Source of the DNA: Hyphomicrobiales bacterium | GTDB lineage: Bacteria > Pseudomonadota > Alphaproteobacteria > Rhizobiales > Xanthobacteraceae | Reading direction: 5' to 3' | NCBI GenBank assembly: GCA_009377755.1 | Contig: WHTM01000038.1 | Span: 1-47,864, forward strand | Length of the DNA: 47,864 nt | Shown: in pieces, positions 36,667 through 44,582 of the stretch | How positions within the stretch are numbered: the stretch's first letter is position 1 | How the letters are laid out: each line of letters begins with the position of its first letter | The notes under the pieces: generated by a model | Seen by the model: the letters and a program-made list of their open reading frames with translations, nothing else | The model's database searches: none | Told to the model about the DNA's origin: nothing | Made by a program: the position numbers and the translations under genes

Positions 36667-37347
36667 TCAATCGTCTTGGAGCCATCGTGCGATGTAGCCA
36701 CCGATCACGCCTCCGACGATCGGCGCCACCCAGAACAGCCAGAGCGAGGAGAGTGGCACCGAGCCGCCGAAAATCGCTGTCGCGGTCGAGCGCGCCGGAT
36801 TGACCGATGCGTTCGAGACCGGGATGGCCACGAGGTGGATGAAGACGAGGGTGAGTCCAATGGCGATCGGGGCGAAGCCCGCCGGCGCCTTCTTTGACGT
36901 TACCCCGACGATGACGATGAGAAACAGGGCCGTCAGGACGACCTCAATCAATGCGACCTGCAACAGCGGGAAATGTCCAGCACCGCCGTAAATGTTGGAA
37001 ATGGCGACGAAGTCATTCCATTTACCGGCGGGCGCGCCAGACAGGATGACGTAGAACATCGCCGCGGCGAGAATGCCGCCAAGCACCTGCACGATGATAT
37101 AGGGGATCGCCTCCCCCGCCCCGAAGCGGCCGGCCGCGACGAGCCCGCAGGTCACCGCCGGATTGAAATGAGCGCCGGAGATATGGCCCACCGCATAGGC
37201 CATCGCGAGAACAATCACACCGATGGCGAATGCCACCGTCATGAGACCCGCCGATGGCGCAGAAAACAGTGCCGCGCCACAGATTGAGCTGACAAGCGCG
37301 AATGTGCCGATAAATTCGGCGGCGTATTTTTGCATATTCCCAGACAT
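36667..37347 (-). CDS. MIP family aquaporin (AqpZ-like)
   Basis: A 226-residue water or small-solute channel with six spans and two half-helix NPA boxes: GAHFNPAVTCGLV and NASVNPARSTATAIF. The start is MQKYAAEFIGTFALVSSICG, or the upstream ATG at 37347 (MSGNMQ). The sequence around the NPA boxes fits the water-channel AqpZ group better than glycerol facilitators, since the glycerol-type Asp after the second box (NPARD) is a Ser here. It lies alone on the minus strand. Confidence 0.93.
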   Translation of the reverse strand: MSGNMQKYAAEFIGTFALVSSICGAALFSAPSAGLMTVAFAIGVIVLAMAYAVGHISGAHFNPAVTCGLVAAGRFGAGEAIPYIIVQVLGGILAAAMFYVILSGAPAGKWNDFVAISNIYGGAGHFPLLQVALIEVVLTALFLIVIVGVTSKKAPAGFAPIAIGLTLVFIHLVAIPVSNASVNPARSTATAIFGGSVPLSSLWLFWVAPIVGGVIGGYIARWLQDD

Positions 37348-37451
37348 TTCGACGTTCCCTCATCCTGTCATACGGGTCGTGGACGTGCTCCTTAAGCAGC
37401 TCATCTTATTGTGCACAGGGGCCGCAGCCGAGATGCCCTGGCCATTTATCC

Positions 37452-38273
37452 TCAGACAAGCGCCAGCAGCCGGACCGGCCCGCCGGTCGCATCTTTGACC
37501 TTGGCTAGGCCGACCACCAGCGTCGCACCTGCCGCCGGCACCTTGTCGAGGTTAGCGGCGTTCTCGATCCCCCAGCGGCCAGCCGGCAACCATTGCGTAT
37601 GGGTCTTGAAGTCCTTGGACGGCCCGTGGTCGAGCGACAGCGTATCGACGGCAAGCCCGGCGACACGCCGCTCCGTGAGCAGCCATGCGGTCGCTTCCGG
37701 ATCGACCCCCGGAAAATGAAGCACGCCGCCCGTATCCTTGCCGGTGAACTTTGCTGCGTCCGCCGCATGCCGCGCCCACCCGGAATGCATGGCGACGCAA
37801 CACCCGGCGGGAAGCCGGCCGTGCCTTTTCTCCCAGGCCGCGAGGTCCACCCGGCTAAGCTGATAGTCGGGATTCTCCGCTGCCTTCGCCGCTACGTTCA
37901 TGACCGCGAGCGGTACCACCAGCGACTCGACCGCGATTTTCTCCGCAGTGGCGCCAGCTTCCGAAAAATGGATCGGGGCGTCGAGATGCGTGCCGGCATG
38001 CTCAATGATCCGCCACCAGTTGAGATTGAAGCCGTCCTTCTTGAGATCGAATTTCTTCTCCAGCTCGATTCCCGGTTCCCCGAAGAAGGTCGGAAAACCC
38101 GGCGACATCGTGTGGGTGAGATCGACCACCGACTTGAAGCGCCGGGTTGCAGCCTCGACCGGCGGCGCGATCGCGGTGGCTGCAAAGCCGGCGGCGGCGA
38201 CGCCGGCGCCCTTGAAGAAATTGCGCCGGGACAACGCGGCCGCGACCGCCTCTCCACATCCAGGAACGCACAT
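37452..38273 (-). CDS. Tat-exported cyclase family protein (kynurenine formamidase-like)
   Basis: A 273-residue member of the cyclase (PF04199) family. The Tat motif is SRRNFFKGAGVAAAGFAATA near residues 15-34, preceded by MCVPGCGEAVAA. The metal-site motif is in EHAGTHLDAPIHFSEAG, with VAMHSGWARHAADAAKF and VDTLSLDHGPSKDF. Members hydrolyse formyl-kynurenine or other cyclic amides/lactones; substrate is unknown. The ATG at 38273 has an AGGGAGGA site. The N-terminal CVPGC pair before the Tat motif is unusual. It is divergent from the ABC-F gene. Confidence 0.92.
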   Translation of the reverse strand: MCVPGCGEAVAAALSRRNFFKGAGVAAAGFAATAIAPPVEAATRRFKSVVDLTHTMSPGFPTFFGEPGIELEKKFDLKKDGFNLNWWRIIEHAGTHLDAPIHFSEAGATAEKIAVESLVVPLAVMNVAAKAAENPDYQLSRVDLAAWEKRHGRLPAGCCVAMHSGWARHAADAAKFTGKDTGGVLHFPGVDPEATAWLLTERRVAGLAVDTLSLDHGPSKDFKTHTQWLPAGRWGIENAANLDKVPAAGATLVVGLAKVKDATGGPVRLLALV

Positions 38274-38408
38274 GGGCTCCTCCCTGGTCATTGCCGCCGA
38301 GGGGTCGCCGGCGGCGCACCGTATCATCGATCATCGCACGTGCGCTGAGGCGCGCAACTTCCGCATGAAGGGGTTGCACCCTCGGCGTTTGGCCGCCAAA
38401 AACAGCCC

Positions 38409-40298
38409 ATGCTGGTCATCGACGATCTCTCTATCCGCATCGCCGGAAAGCTGCTGCTCGAAGGCGCCTCGGCACGGATACCGGACGGCGCCCGGGTCGG
38501 CCTCGTCGGCCGCAACGGCAGCGGCAAGAGCACGCTGTTCAGCGTGATCGCCGGACGGCTCGCGCCGGAACACGGCCGGATCGCGATGCCGGCGCGATTT
38601 CGCATCGGTCATCTGGCACAGGAAGCCCCCGACGGCCCGGAGAGCCTGATCGAGGTCGTGCTGCTTGCCGACGCCGAGCGCAGTGCGCTCGTCGCTGAGG
38701 CCGAGACCGCGCGCGACCCGCACCGCATCGCCGAGATCCAGACGCGGCTCGCCGACCTCGGCGCGCATGCTGCACCGGCGCGCGCCGCGGCTATCCTCGC
38801 CGGGCTCGGTTTTTCCGAGGCGGACCAGCAACGTCCGTGTGCCGAGTTCTCCGGCGGCTGGCGCATGCGGGTGGCGCTCGCCGCGACACTGTTCGCCGAA
38901 CCCGACCTGCTCTTGCTCGACGAGCCGACCAACTATCTCGACCTGGAAGGCACGCTGTGGCTGCAGGACCACCTCGCCCGCTATCCGCGCACCCTGATCG
39001 TGATCAGCCACGACCGCGACCTGCTCGACACCGCGGTCGGCGCAATCCTGCATCTCGAAGGCGGTCGGCTGACGTTCTACCGCGGTACCTATTCGAGCTT
39101 CGCCCGTCAGCGGCACGAGCGGTTGACGCTCGACCTCAAGCTCGCGAAGAAGCAGGAGGCGCAGCGCAAGCACCTGCAGGCGTTCGTCGACCGGTTTCGC
39201 GCCAAGGCGACCAAGGCACGCCAGGCGCAGTCGCGGCTCAAGCTCCTCGCCAAGCTCGAGCCGGTTCCCGCATTGGTTTCCCAGGAGGTGCGGCCGATCG
39301 TCATTCCGCCGCCGGCGAAACAGCTCTCGCCGCCGATCATCGCCATGGATCAGATCGCGGTTGGCTATGAGCCCGGGCAGCCGGTGCTGCGCCGACTGAC
39401 GCTGCGCATCGATACCGACGACCGCATCGCACTGCTGGGCGCCAATGGCAACGGCAAGTCGACGCTGGTGAAGCTAATTGCCGGGCGGCTCTCGCCGGCG
39501 GAAGGCAGCATCACCCGCGCCGACAAGCTCGATGTCGCCTATTTCGCACAGCATCAGCTTGACGAGCTCGATCCCGCCGATAGCGCCTATCAGCATTTGC
39601 GCCGGCAGATGCCGGAGGCTGCCGAGGCGAAGGTGCGCGCGCGTCTCGGCGCTATCGGTTTTCCGGAAGCAATGGCGAACCAGCCGGTTGCGACCCTTTC
39701 CGGCGGCGAGAAGGCGCGCCTGCTGCTCGGGCTGGCGACTTTGTCCGGACCGCACCTCGTGGTGCTCGACGAGCCTACCAACCACCTCGACATCGACAGC
39801 CGTGCGGCATTGGTCGAGGCGATCAACGATTTCCCCGGCGCCGTCATCCTGGTGTCGCATGATCGCCACCTGCTGGAGGCCTGCGCCGACCGCCTCTGGC
39901 TGGTCGCCGACGGTACGGTCACACCGTTCGACGGCGACCTCGACGACTACCGCAGGCGGGTGCTGTCCGACCGCGGCGGCGGTGCCAGATCCTCCAACGG
40001 CGACCGAGAAGCCAAAGCCCGCGCCGATCAGCGCCGCGCCGCCGCCGAACGCCGCGCGGAGCTGACGCCCCTGCGTGCGCAGATCAAATCCGCGGAGGCT
40101 GAGCTCGCGCGCCTGAGCGCAACGCTTGCCAAGCTCGATGCGCAGCTTGCGGATCCGCAGCTCTTCGGCCGCGATCCACGTGAGGCCGCGCGCCTCGCCA
40201 AGGCGCGCGCGGAGACCGCGACGGCTCTCGCCAAAGCGGAGGAGGATTGGCTCGATGCCAGCGCGGCCTACGAGGGCGCCAATGCACTTCCGAGTTGA
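38409..40298 (+). CDS. ABC-F family ATPase (Uup/EttA-like translation factor)
   Basis: A 629-residue soluble twin-ATPase of the ABC-F family, which act on ribosomes. Domain 1 has GRNGSGKSTLF, FSGGWRMRVALAATLF and LLLLDEPTNYLDLEGTLWL; domain 2 has GANGNGKSTLVKLIAG, LSGGEKARLLLGLATL and LVVLDEPTNHLDIDSRAAL. The linker (RLTLDLKLAKKQEAQRKHLQ) is of the P-site-tRNA-interaction type. A coiled C-terminal extension (QLADPQLFGRDPREAARLAK and later EDWLDASAAYEGA) points to the Uup or YheS group. A decayed second copy of this C-terminus lies directly downstream. Confidence 0.95.
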   Translation: MLVIDDLSIRIAGKLLLEGASARIPDGARVGLVGRNGSGKSTLFSVIAGRLAPEHGRIAMPARFRIGHLAQEAPDGPESLIEVVLLADAERSALVAEAETARDPHRIAEIQTRLADLGAHAAPARAAAILAGLGFSEADQQRPCAEFSGGWRMRVALAATLFAEPDLLLLDEPTNYLDLEGTLWLQDHLARYPRTLIVISHDRDLLDTAVGAILHLEGGRLTFYRGTYSSFARQRHERLTLDLKLAKKQEAQRKHLQAFVDRFRAKATKARQAQSRLKLLAKLEPVPALVSQEVRPIVIPPPAKQLSPPIIAMDQIAVGYEPGQPVLRRLTLRIDTDDRIALLGANGNGKSTLVKLIAGRLSPAEGSITRADKLDVAYFAQHQLDELDPADSAYQHLRRQMPEAAEAKVRARLGAIGFPEAMANQPVATLSGGEKARLLLGLATLSGPHLVVLDEPTNHLDIDSRAALVEAINDFPGAVILVSHDRHLLEACADRLWLVADGTVTPFDGDLDDYRRRVLSDRGGGARSSNGDREAKARADQRRAAAERRAELTPLRAQIKSAEAELARLSATLAKLDAQLADPQLFGRDPREAARLAKARAETATALAKAEEDWLDASAAYEGANALPS

Positions 40299-40324
40299 GA
40301 CGGAACACTTAAGCGGAACATGAT

Positions 40325-40500
40325 ATGGCCCGCCTCAGCACTCCGATCACCGAGATCGACGCGCAACTTGCCGACCGGCAGCTGTTGTGTGCGCCATCCG
40401 GAGCAGGCGGCACTCCTTGCCAAGGCACGCGGAGATGCCGCCACGGCTCTCTTACCAGAGCCGAAAAGAATTGCCTCGAAGCCAGCGCGGTGAATGAGAC
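40325..40500 (+). pseudogene. Decayed partial copy of the ABC-F C-terminus
   Basis: From the ATG at 40325 the frame reads ARLSTPITEIDAQLADRQLL, close to ARLSATLAKLDAQLADPQLF of the intact gene. The frame then shifts; in another frame VRHPEQAALLAKARGDAATA matches RDPREAARLAKARAETATAL, and KNCLEASAVNE in the first frame matches EDWLDASAAYE. So it holds the last roughly 55 codons of an ABC-F gene with frameshifts and substitutions. It starts about 25 bases after the intact gene's stop. A tandem-duplicate or recombination remnant is the best explanation. Confidence 0.8.
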
Positions 40501-41066
40501 ATATCTGCGCCAAGACGCGTAGTCGAGGAGCGATCGCCGACCGCGCTCATTGGTGACCTATTCGGCTTGTCGCCGAGGGTCGCAATGAATGCGTCCGTCT
40601 CGTGATCATTGCGCAATCGAATCACGCTGAGGTGGCGGCCGAATCGTTCAATCTTATGCACGATGTTGGGCCGCTGCTTCGCAGGATAGCTCCAAACCTG
40701 CGGCACACAAGGAAGGAACTCGCGGCAGCCGTTCAGTTCAGGACGAAGCCGACCAAAGTTGCGCAGCGAGCGTAACATGACACGGCGCAGGCAGGTACTG
40801 CGCGGCAGATCCAGCCAGATAAGCGTATCTGCCCGAGGCATGCATATGGGGAACGAGCCCTCCCACGTCCCGTCAATGATCCATTGAGGTCCTGCTGCAA
40901 TCTCGGCGGTGAGGCTGAGCCAATGCTGCCGTTCTACAGGAACCCAGTGTGGATTGAAGCGATAATAATCGAGGTGGATCAGGGGCAGGCCGAGCTTATC
41001 GGCAAGCAACCCAGAAAGCCTCGTCTTTCCAGCCCCTGGAGAGCCAACGACGAGCAGGCGGCGCAT
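40452..41066 (-). CDS. P-loop NTPase, topology-modulation (FlaR)/adenylate-kinase-like
   Basis: A small kinase-like ATPase. Walker A is VGSPGAGKTRLSGLLADKLG, followed by LIHLDYYRFNPHWVPVERQH and DGTWEGSFPICMPRADTLIW, the pattern of the FlaR/adenylate-kinase group; Arg-rich parts (LRRVMLRSLRNFGRLRPELN) are the lid region. The ATG at 41066 (MRRLLVVG) is preferred; upstream starts reach 41108. The normal end is near TDAFIATLG; the remaining about 38 codons run into the ABC-F remnant on the other strand, so the original stop may have been lost. Substrate unknown. Confidence 0.85.
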   Translation of the reverse strand: MRRLLVVGSPGAGKTRLSGLLADKLGLPLIHLDYYRFNPHWVPVERQHWLSLTAEIAAGPQWIIDGTWEGSFPICMPRADTLIWLDLPRSTCLRRVMLRSLRNFGRLRPELNGCREFLPCVPQVWSYPAKQRPNIVHKIERFGRHLSVIRLRNDHETDAFIATLGDKPNRSPMSAVGDRSSTTRLGADMSHSPRWLRGNSFRLW

Positions 41067-41255
41067 GCATGTATGATGCTTGGCCATGCGTGGCCATTGT
41101 GCGACCATGAATATGACCTTTGATAGGCAGAAACAGTGGTTCGAGTTCCCTAGGACGCGCCAGTGACTTCAATGACTTAGCTGATGTAACCGCCGCCGTG
41201 TCCAACATATGGCCAATAAACGGAGATGGACAGCAGCACACACAATAAAGAGAAA

Positions 41256-41283
41256 ACCCGCCGAGCGCGAGGCCCCGGCGGGT
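41256..41283 (-). terminator. Terminator-like hairpin, copy 1
   Basis: ACCCGCCG (41256-41263) pairs with CGGCGGGT (41276-41283); the plus strand has AAAA before it, so reading the minus strand gives the stem followed by TTTTC. This is the first of three near-identical hairpins in 400 bases. Confidence 0.7.
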
Positions 41284-41306
41284 CCGTGCAGATGCTATGT
41301 AGCGGC

Positions 41307-41492
41307 ATGAAGACCACTCGCATCACCAAGAGCACATGGACCGGCCGCCACTGGCGCGAGACCAAGATCACGCTGCCGTGGTCTCCCGACTTAGGCGTCG
41401 ACGACGACGCGCCAGTGCAGCAGCAGCAGCAACCGGTGCAATCGCAGAAACGCCGGTGCGAGCCGACCCACGCATTCGAACGCATGAAATGA
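41307..41492 (+). CDS. Small phage-type basic protein (61 residues)
   Basis: MKTTRITKSTWTGRHWRETK begins it, then ITLPWSPDLGVDDDAPV, a run of glutamines (VQQQQQPVQ) and a Cys/His-containing end (KRRCEPTHAFERMK). It lies between two terminator-like hairpins and has no clear ribosome site, only an AGCGG at -7. Short basic proteins of this kind are common in phage DNA. I do not recognise a family. The frame would read in from 41226, but the ATG at 41307 is more natural. Confidence 0.5.
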   Translation: MKTTRITKSTWTGRHWRETKITLPWSPDLGVDDDAPVQQQQQPVQSQKRRCEPTHAFERMK

Positions 41493-41497
41493 CAAAA

Positions 41498-41520
41498 CCC
41501 GCCGCAGGCGCCCCGGCGGG
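41498..41520 (-). terminator. Terminator-like hairpin, copy 2
   Basis: CCCGCCG (41498-41504) pairs with CGGCGGG (41514-41520); AAAA precedes on the plus strand (41494-41497), which would be a T-run on the minus strand. It begins six bases after the stop of the 61-residue frame. Confidence 0.7.
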
Positions 41521-41645
41521 CTTGCGACACGGCGGCTTTCCGAGCTTTACTGGGCGCCAAGGCGGTCCCGCGTATCGGGCTCCCCAGCCTCGCCCCTTGG
41601 GGGCTGCCAAGGCCTCGGAGATCAACCGGGGCCTTCGTCTTAAAA

Positions 41646-41668
41646 GCCCGCCGCGTGCTCCGGCGGGC
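41646..41668 (-). terminator. Terminator-like hairpin, copy 3
   Basis: GCCCGCCG (41646-41653) pairs with CGGCGGGC (41661-41668), with AAAA before it (41642-41645). It lies 24 bases beyond the stop of the minus-strand exported-protein gene and probably terminates that transcript. Confidence 0.75.
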
Positions 41669-41691
41669 CCGTGCTGGCATGGCGGTGGGGC

Positions 41692-42111
41692 CTACGTACC
41701 CTCTGCCTCAAAGCGCTGGTACACATTCCACGCCGCATGTGAAACCTTGTATGACGGTGCCCGCTTGAGACATTCCGCCCATACCTCGCCAATGAGACCG
41801 TGTGGGTCGGTGCTGTGGCCAACGCGGGCGCTGACGTTGGTGCCGGCGGCCATTCCCTGGTTAACCCCCTCCCACCATCCGAGAATCCAATGCTGGAAAT
41901 GTAGATTGTACCGGCCTCGCTGATGCCACGTGGCACAGCTGCTATTTCCTGCGCCGCCGGTGTGCCAGTACTGGACCGGTTTGCCATCCTCCGCCCGGAC
42001 CGGCTTGCCCTCCTCCGCCCGCACACACTCGCTGAACCCCGCCAGCGCCGCCAGCAACACGCCGGCCAGCAGGACACGCCGGCCCAGGCGCGATAACGAC
42101 AGGTCATTCAT
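41692..42111 (-). CDS. Exported protein of unknown function (139 residues), tandem-repeat linker
   Basis: A signal peptide (MNDLSLSRLGRRVLLAGVLL, then AALAGFSECVRAEE) precedes a mature part with SCATWHQRGRYNLHFQHWIL, WWEGVNQGMAAGTNVSARVG and ECLKRAPSYKVSHAAWNVYQ. The start MNxxLSxSRLGxRV is shared with the exported protein at 42683. The linker GKPVRAEEGKPVRAED is a tandem repeat encoded by two 24-bp units (41976-41999 and 42000-42023). A single ATG start fits, with a GGAGG site upstream of 42111 (rc of cctcc at 42117). Family unknown. Confidence 0.75.
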   Translation of the reverse strand: MNDLSLSRLGRRVLLAGVLLAALAGFSECVRAEEGKPVRAEDGKPVQYWHTGGAGNSSCATWHQRGRYNLHFQHWILGWWEGVNQGMAAGTNVSARVGHSTDPHGLIGEVWAECLKRAPSYKVSHAAWNVYQRFEAEGT

Positions 42112-42183
42112 CGGAACCTCCCCCCTTCAATCCGGGAAGCGCGATCCACCACCGCTAGTGCGGGATGTGCGGGACGGTCGCGG

Positions 42184-42358
42184 TCATGATTGCACCGTCT
42201 CTCCCGGCAGCGCGATACCGGACACCGCCGCGATGGCCTCAAGCAACGATTCCACTGCTTCCTCGAAGTAATCGTCGCTGTCAAACGCTGGATTGGCGTA
42301 GACCACCACGAGAGCCTTAGTGTCCGTCCGAGAACATATTGAATCCCTTGAATCGTTT
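42184..42358 (-). CDS. Possible truncated small gene (C-terminal fragment)
   Basis: In one minus frame the translation reads DSICSRTDTKALVVVYANPA and FDSDDYFEEAVESLLEAIAA, then VSGIALPGETVQS and a stop at 42184. It has the texture of a real helical protein end, but no ATG is in the frame; a stop lies just before it at the inverted repeat (42345-42370). Either it begins at a GTG in the ALVVVY segment, or it is the tail of a gene cut by an insertion or deletion. I do not recognise a family. Confidence 0.35.
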
Positions 42359-42370
42359 GTGATTCAAGGG
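42345..42370. repeat. 10-bp perfect inverted repeat
   Basis: CCCTTGAATC (42345-42354) and GATTCAAGGG (42361-42370) pair perfectly around a GTTTGT loop. It lies in an AT-richer patch between the exported-protein genes. No transposase is adjacent, so it cannot be assigned to an insertion sequence; it may be a regulatory palindrome or a mobile-element scar. Confidence 0.65.
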
Positions 42371-42682
42371 TGGTGGCCTGTGGGCGGCGAAGAACCGCAG
42401 GCGATACGACCGCAGCGGGAGAATATTCCGCTGCAATTCCGCCACAAAACGAAGGCACGATTTGGGCAAGAATGCGACTTGCCACAAATATAATCTAGTT
42501 TACACACAACCGTGGCAATCGAATGGTTGCATTCTGGCGCGTAGGCTTAATACGCGCAGGGAGGAGCGACATTAACCACGGCAACCCCCTATCCGTATGA
42601 CTACGCGGTCTCCCCGGCTTCCACGATGGAGGTCGGGAAATGTGACGCATCTTAGACAGGCGCAGGCCAATGGAGAGCAGAG

Positions 42683-44365
42683 ATGAATCGTGAACTGTCG
42701 AGAAGTCGCCTTGGTACGAGAGTTTCCACGCGATTAGTTGGTGTGATTGTGTTCAGCGCTGTGCTGGTGGGAGCTTCCGCGCTGACGCTATCGGAAGTGT
42801 CTGCCCAGGGAAGGATACGCACCGGCACAGTCGCCCCGCAGATGCCCAGTACGCCTGGGTTCCACACCCCGGCAGCCAGGCTGTCGGCAGCGGCGCAGGA
42901 AGATATGCTGCGTCGGTTGCACAGGAAGCGGGAGCGCTTCGCTACTGAAGCGCACGAAAATCAGAAGGCGGAACCGGCAGACGAGGACCGCGCCCCGCTG
43001 GGCCCGGAAACCGGGGTCGTGGACGACAACTCCGAGACGCACGGCACGCTGCTGATCGGCAGAAATGCCAAGAACACCCGTGCCGAGGTATCAGGCAACA
43101 GCACCCTCGCCGAGCCTGCGGCCATCAACAATCGCGGCCAGGTGCTGTACGCTGGCAACTTCCGCCATCTGGAATACTCGACCAATCATGGGCTCTCATA
43201 CGCCGACCGCACGATACCGGCCGGCCCCGCCGACGCGCCGACCGTGTGCTGTGACAACGACATGGTGATCGACGACACGACCAAGATCGGCTTTCACAGC
43301 ACGCTCTACGTCAACGGCGCGCTCACCAACGGGGTGGTGCGCATCTTTGTGAAGCGTGCCGCCAATCTCGGCCAAACCTTGTGCAGGTACACCATCGATC
43401 CGGCCGGGGCGAACAACAATATCCTGCCGGATTATCCCCATATCGCGTTGAGCAAGAACTTCCTTTACCTGACGATCAACGCGCTGCCGACCTCCAACAC
43501 CGGCTTCCGGCGCATCTACCGTTTCAATCTTGCTCAAATGCGCACCTGCACACGAACCGCTTTCACGTCCTTCACCCACAGCTCGCGCTTCATCGGGCAG
43601 CGGATTTGGGTACCGGCGGAGGGCGCCAACAACCAGACGCGCATGCTCTGGACCCAGCATGACGACTCAGACACGATTCGAATCTTCGACTGGCAAGAGT
43701 CGGCTGCAGCTCCAGTGCAGGTGTTACGCAACGTCCAGGCCTCCAACTTCAGCAATCCGGATTGTCGCGGCGGCACGGGAAACTTCGACTTCATCGAGCG
43801 CAGTACGGCCTGGTCGATCGCTGGATTCCGCACCCGTAGCACGGTGGCAAGGGGCAACCACCAGCCGACCGGATTGCTTGCCGTCTATTGGCACTCCGCG
43901 CCGATTGGCGGTATCAACCAAGCGCATACCCGCGCAGCGGTGTTCTCGCTGTCCGGCCTAGGGCTCCTCAACCAGCCTCATATCTTCAATCAGTCGTTCT
44001 GCTTCGGCTACCCTGCGGTCACCGGCAACATCTTCGGCGACATTGGCATAACGCTCGCCTGGGGTGGCAGGGCCGGCGGCGGTGGCTCGGCGGCTCACGC
44101 GGGAGTCGGTATCGACGACGACTTCACGCCTGGCTTGGGGTTCTTCGGAAGCGTAAGACGGACGGCGACCGGCGTTGCCAACCGGTCGGATGGGCGGTTC
44201 GGGGACTACTTCACGATCCACCCCTATCAACCCTGCGACCGGTGGTTCGGCGCTACCAACTATACGTGGGACAGCGCGCCGGTTGATAACGCCAATGACG
44301 TGAATGCACGCTGGGTCGAGTTCGGACGTGAAGCAAACCTGTCCTGCTATCAGAATGCCCTGTAA
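42683..44365 (+). CDS. Exported protein with sialidase-like (BNR/propeller) features, unknown function
   Basis: A 560-residue exported protein. The signal peptide is MNRELSRSRLGTRVSTRLVG, then VIVFSAVLVGASALTLSEVS and AQ cleavage. A short module follows (AQGRIRTGTVAP to LRRLHRKRERFATEA, residues about 41-90) that is shared with the 100-residue protein at 44583. The body (from about 120) has LLIGRNAKNTRAE, AAINNRGQVLYAGNFRHLEY, STNHGLSYADRTIP and WSIAGFRTRSTVARG. The S-x-N-x-G-x-x-Y pattern resembles BNR/Asp-box repeats of sialidase-like propellers, but no catalytic set can be named. It starts 20 bases after a GGAGAGCAG site. Confidence 0.75.
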   Translation: MNRELSRSRLGTRVSTRLVGVIVFSAVLVGASALTLSEVSAQGRIRTGTVAPQMPSTPGFHTPAARLSAAAQEDMLRRLHRKRERFATEAHENQKAEPADEDRAPLGPETGVVDDNSETHGTLLIGRNAKNTRAEVSGNSTLAEPAAINNRGQVLYAGNFRHLEYSTNHGLSYADRTIPAGPADAPTVCCDNDMVIDDTTKIGFHSTLYVNGALTNGVVRIFVKRAANLGQTLCRYTIDPAGANNNILPDYPHIALSKNFLYLTINALPTSNTGFRRIYRFNLAQMRTCTRTAFTSFTHSSRFIGQRIWVPAEGANNQTRMLWTQHDDSDTIRIFDWQESAAAPVQVLRNVQASNFSNPDCRGGTGNFDFIERSTAWSIAGFRTRSTVARGNHQPTGLLAVYWHSAPIGGINQAHTRAAVFSLSGLGLLNQPHIFNQSFCFGYPAVTGNIFGDIGITLAWGGRAGGGGSAAHAGVGIDDDFTPGLGFFGSVRRTATGVANRSDGRFGDYFTIHPYQPCDRWFGATNYTWDSAPVDNANDVNARWVEFGREANLSCYQNAL

Positions 44366-44413
44366 GCTTCATCGTTAGCGCCCGGCGGGTTGAAGCCCCT
44401 GGCGGCGGTAGTC

Positions 44414-44441
44414 TGCGGCCTCGCTCCCGGGCGGGGCCGCA
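44414..44441 (+). terminator. Hairpin after the 560-residue exported protein
   Basis: TGCGGCC (44414-44420) pairs with GGCCGCA (44435-44441) and is followed by AGCATATTT, a modest T-rich end. It lies about 50 bases after the stop at 44365 and probably terminates that transcript. Confidence 0.6.
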
Positions 44442-44582
44442 AGCATATTTGGCCGCGCATGTTTCCCTTCGTAGTTGGCTGGAAAACGCGGCGGTGAGTG
44501 GCAACCAAAGCCGTGGGTGTCTCAGTTTCGCCTTGCCTTGCGTTACAATCGCCCAAGGCAGTGTGAAAGTGGAGCATGTCCG

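Noticed and set aside
41177-41680. A 167-codon minus frame through the hairpin region
   Set aside because: It crosses two of the terminator-like hairpins and has no protein-like conservation; the plus frame at 41307 is a little more convincing.
42345-42370. Insertion-sequence terminal repeat
   Set aside because: No transposase and no partner end found; only a local inverted repeat.
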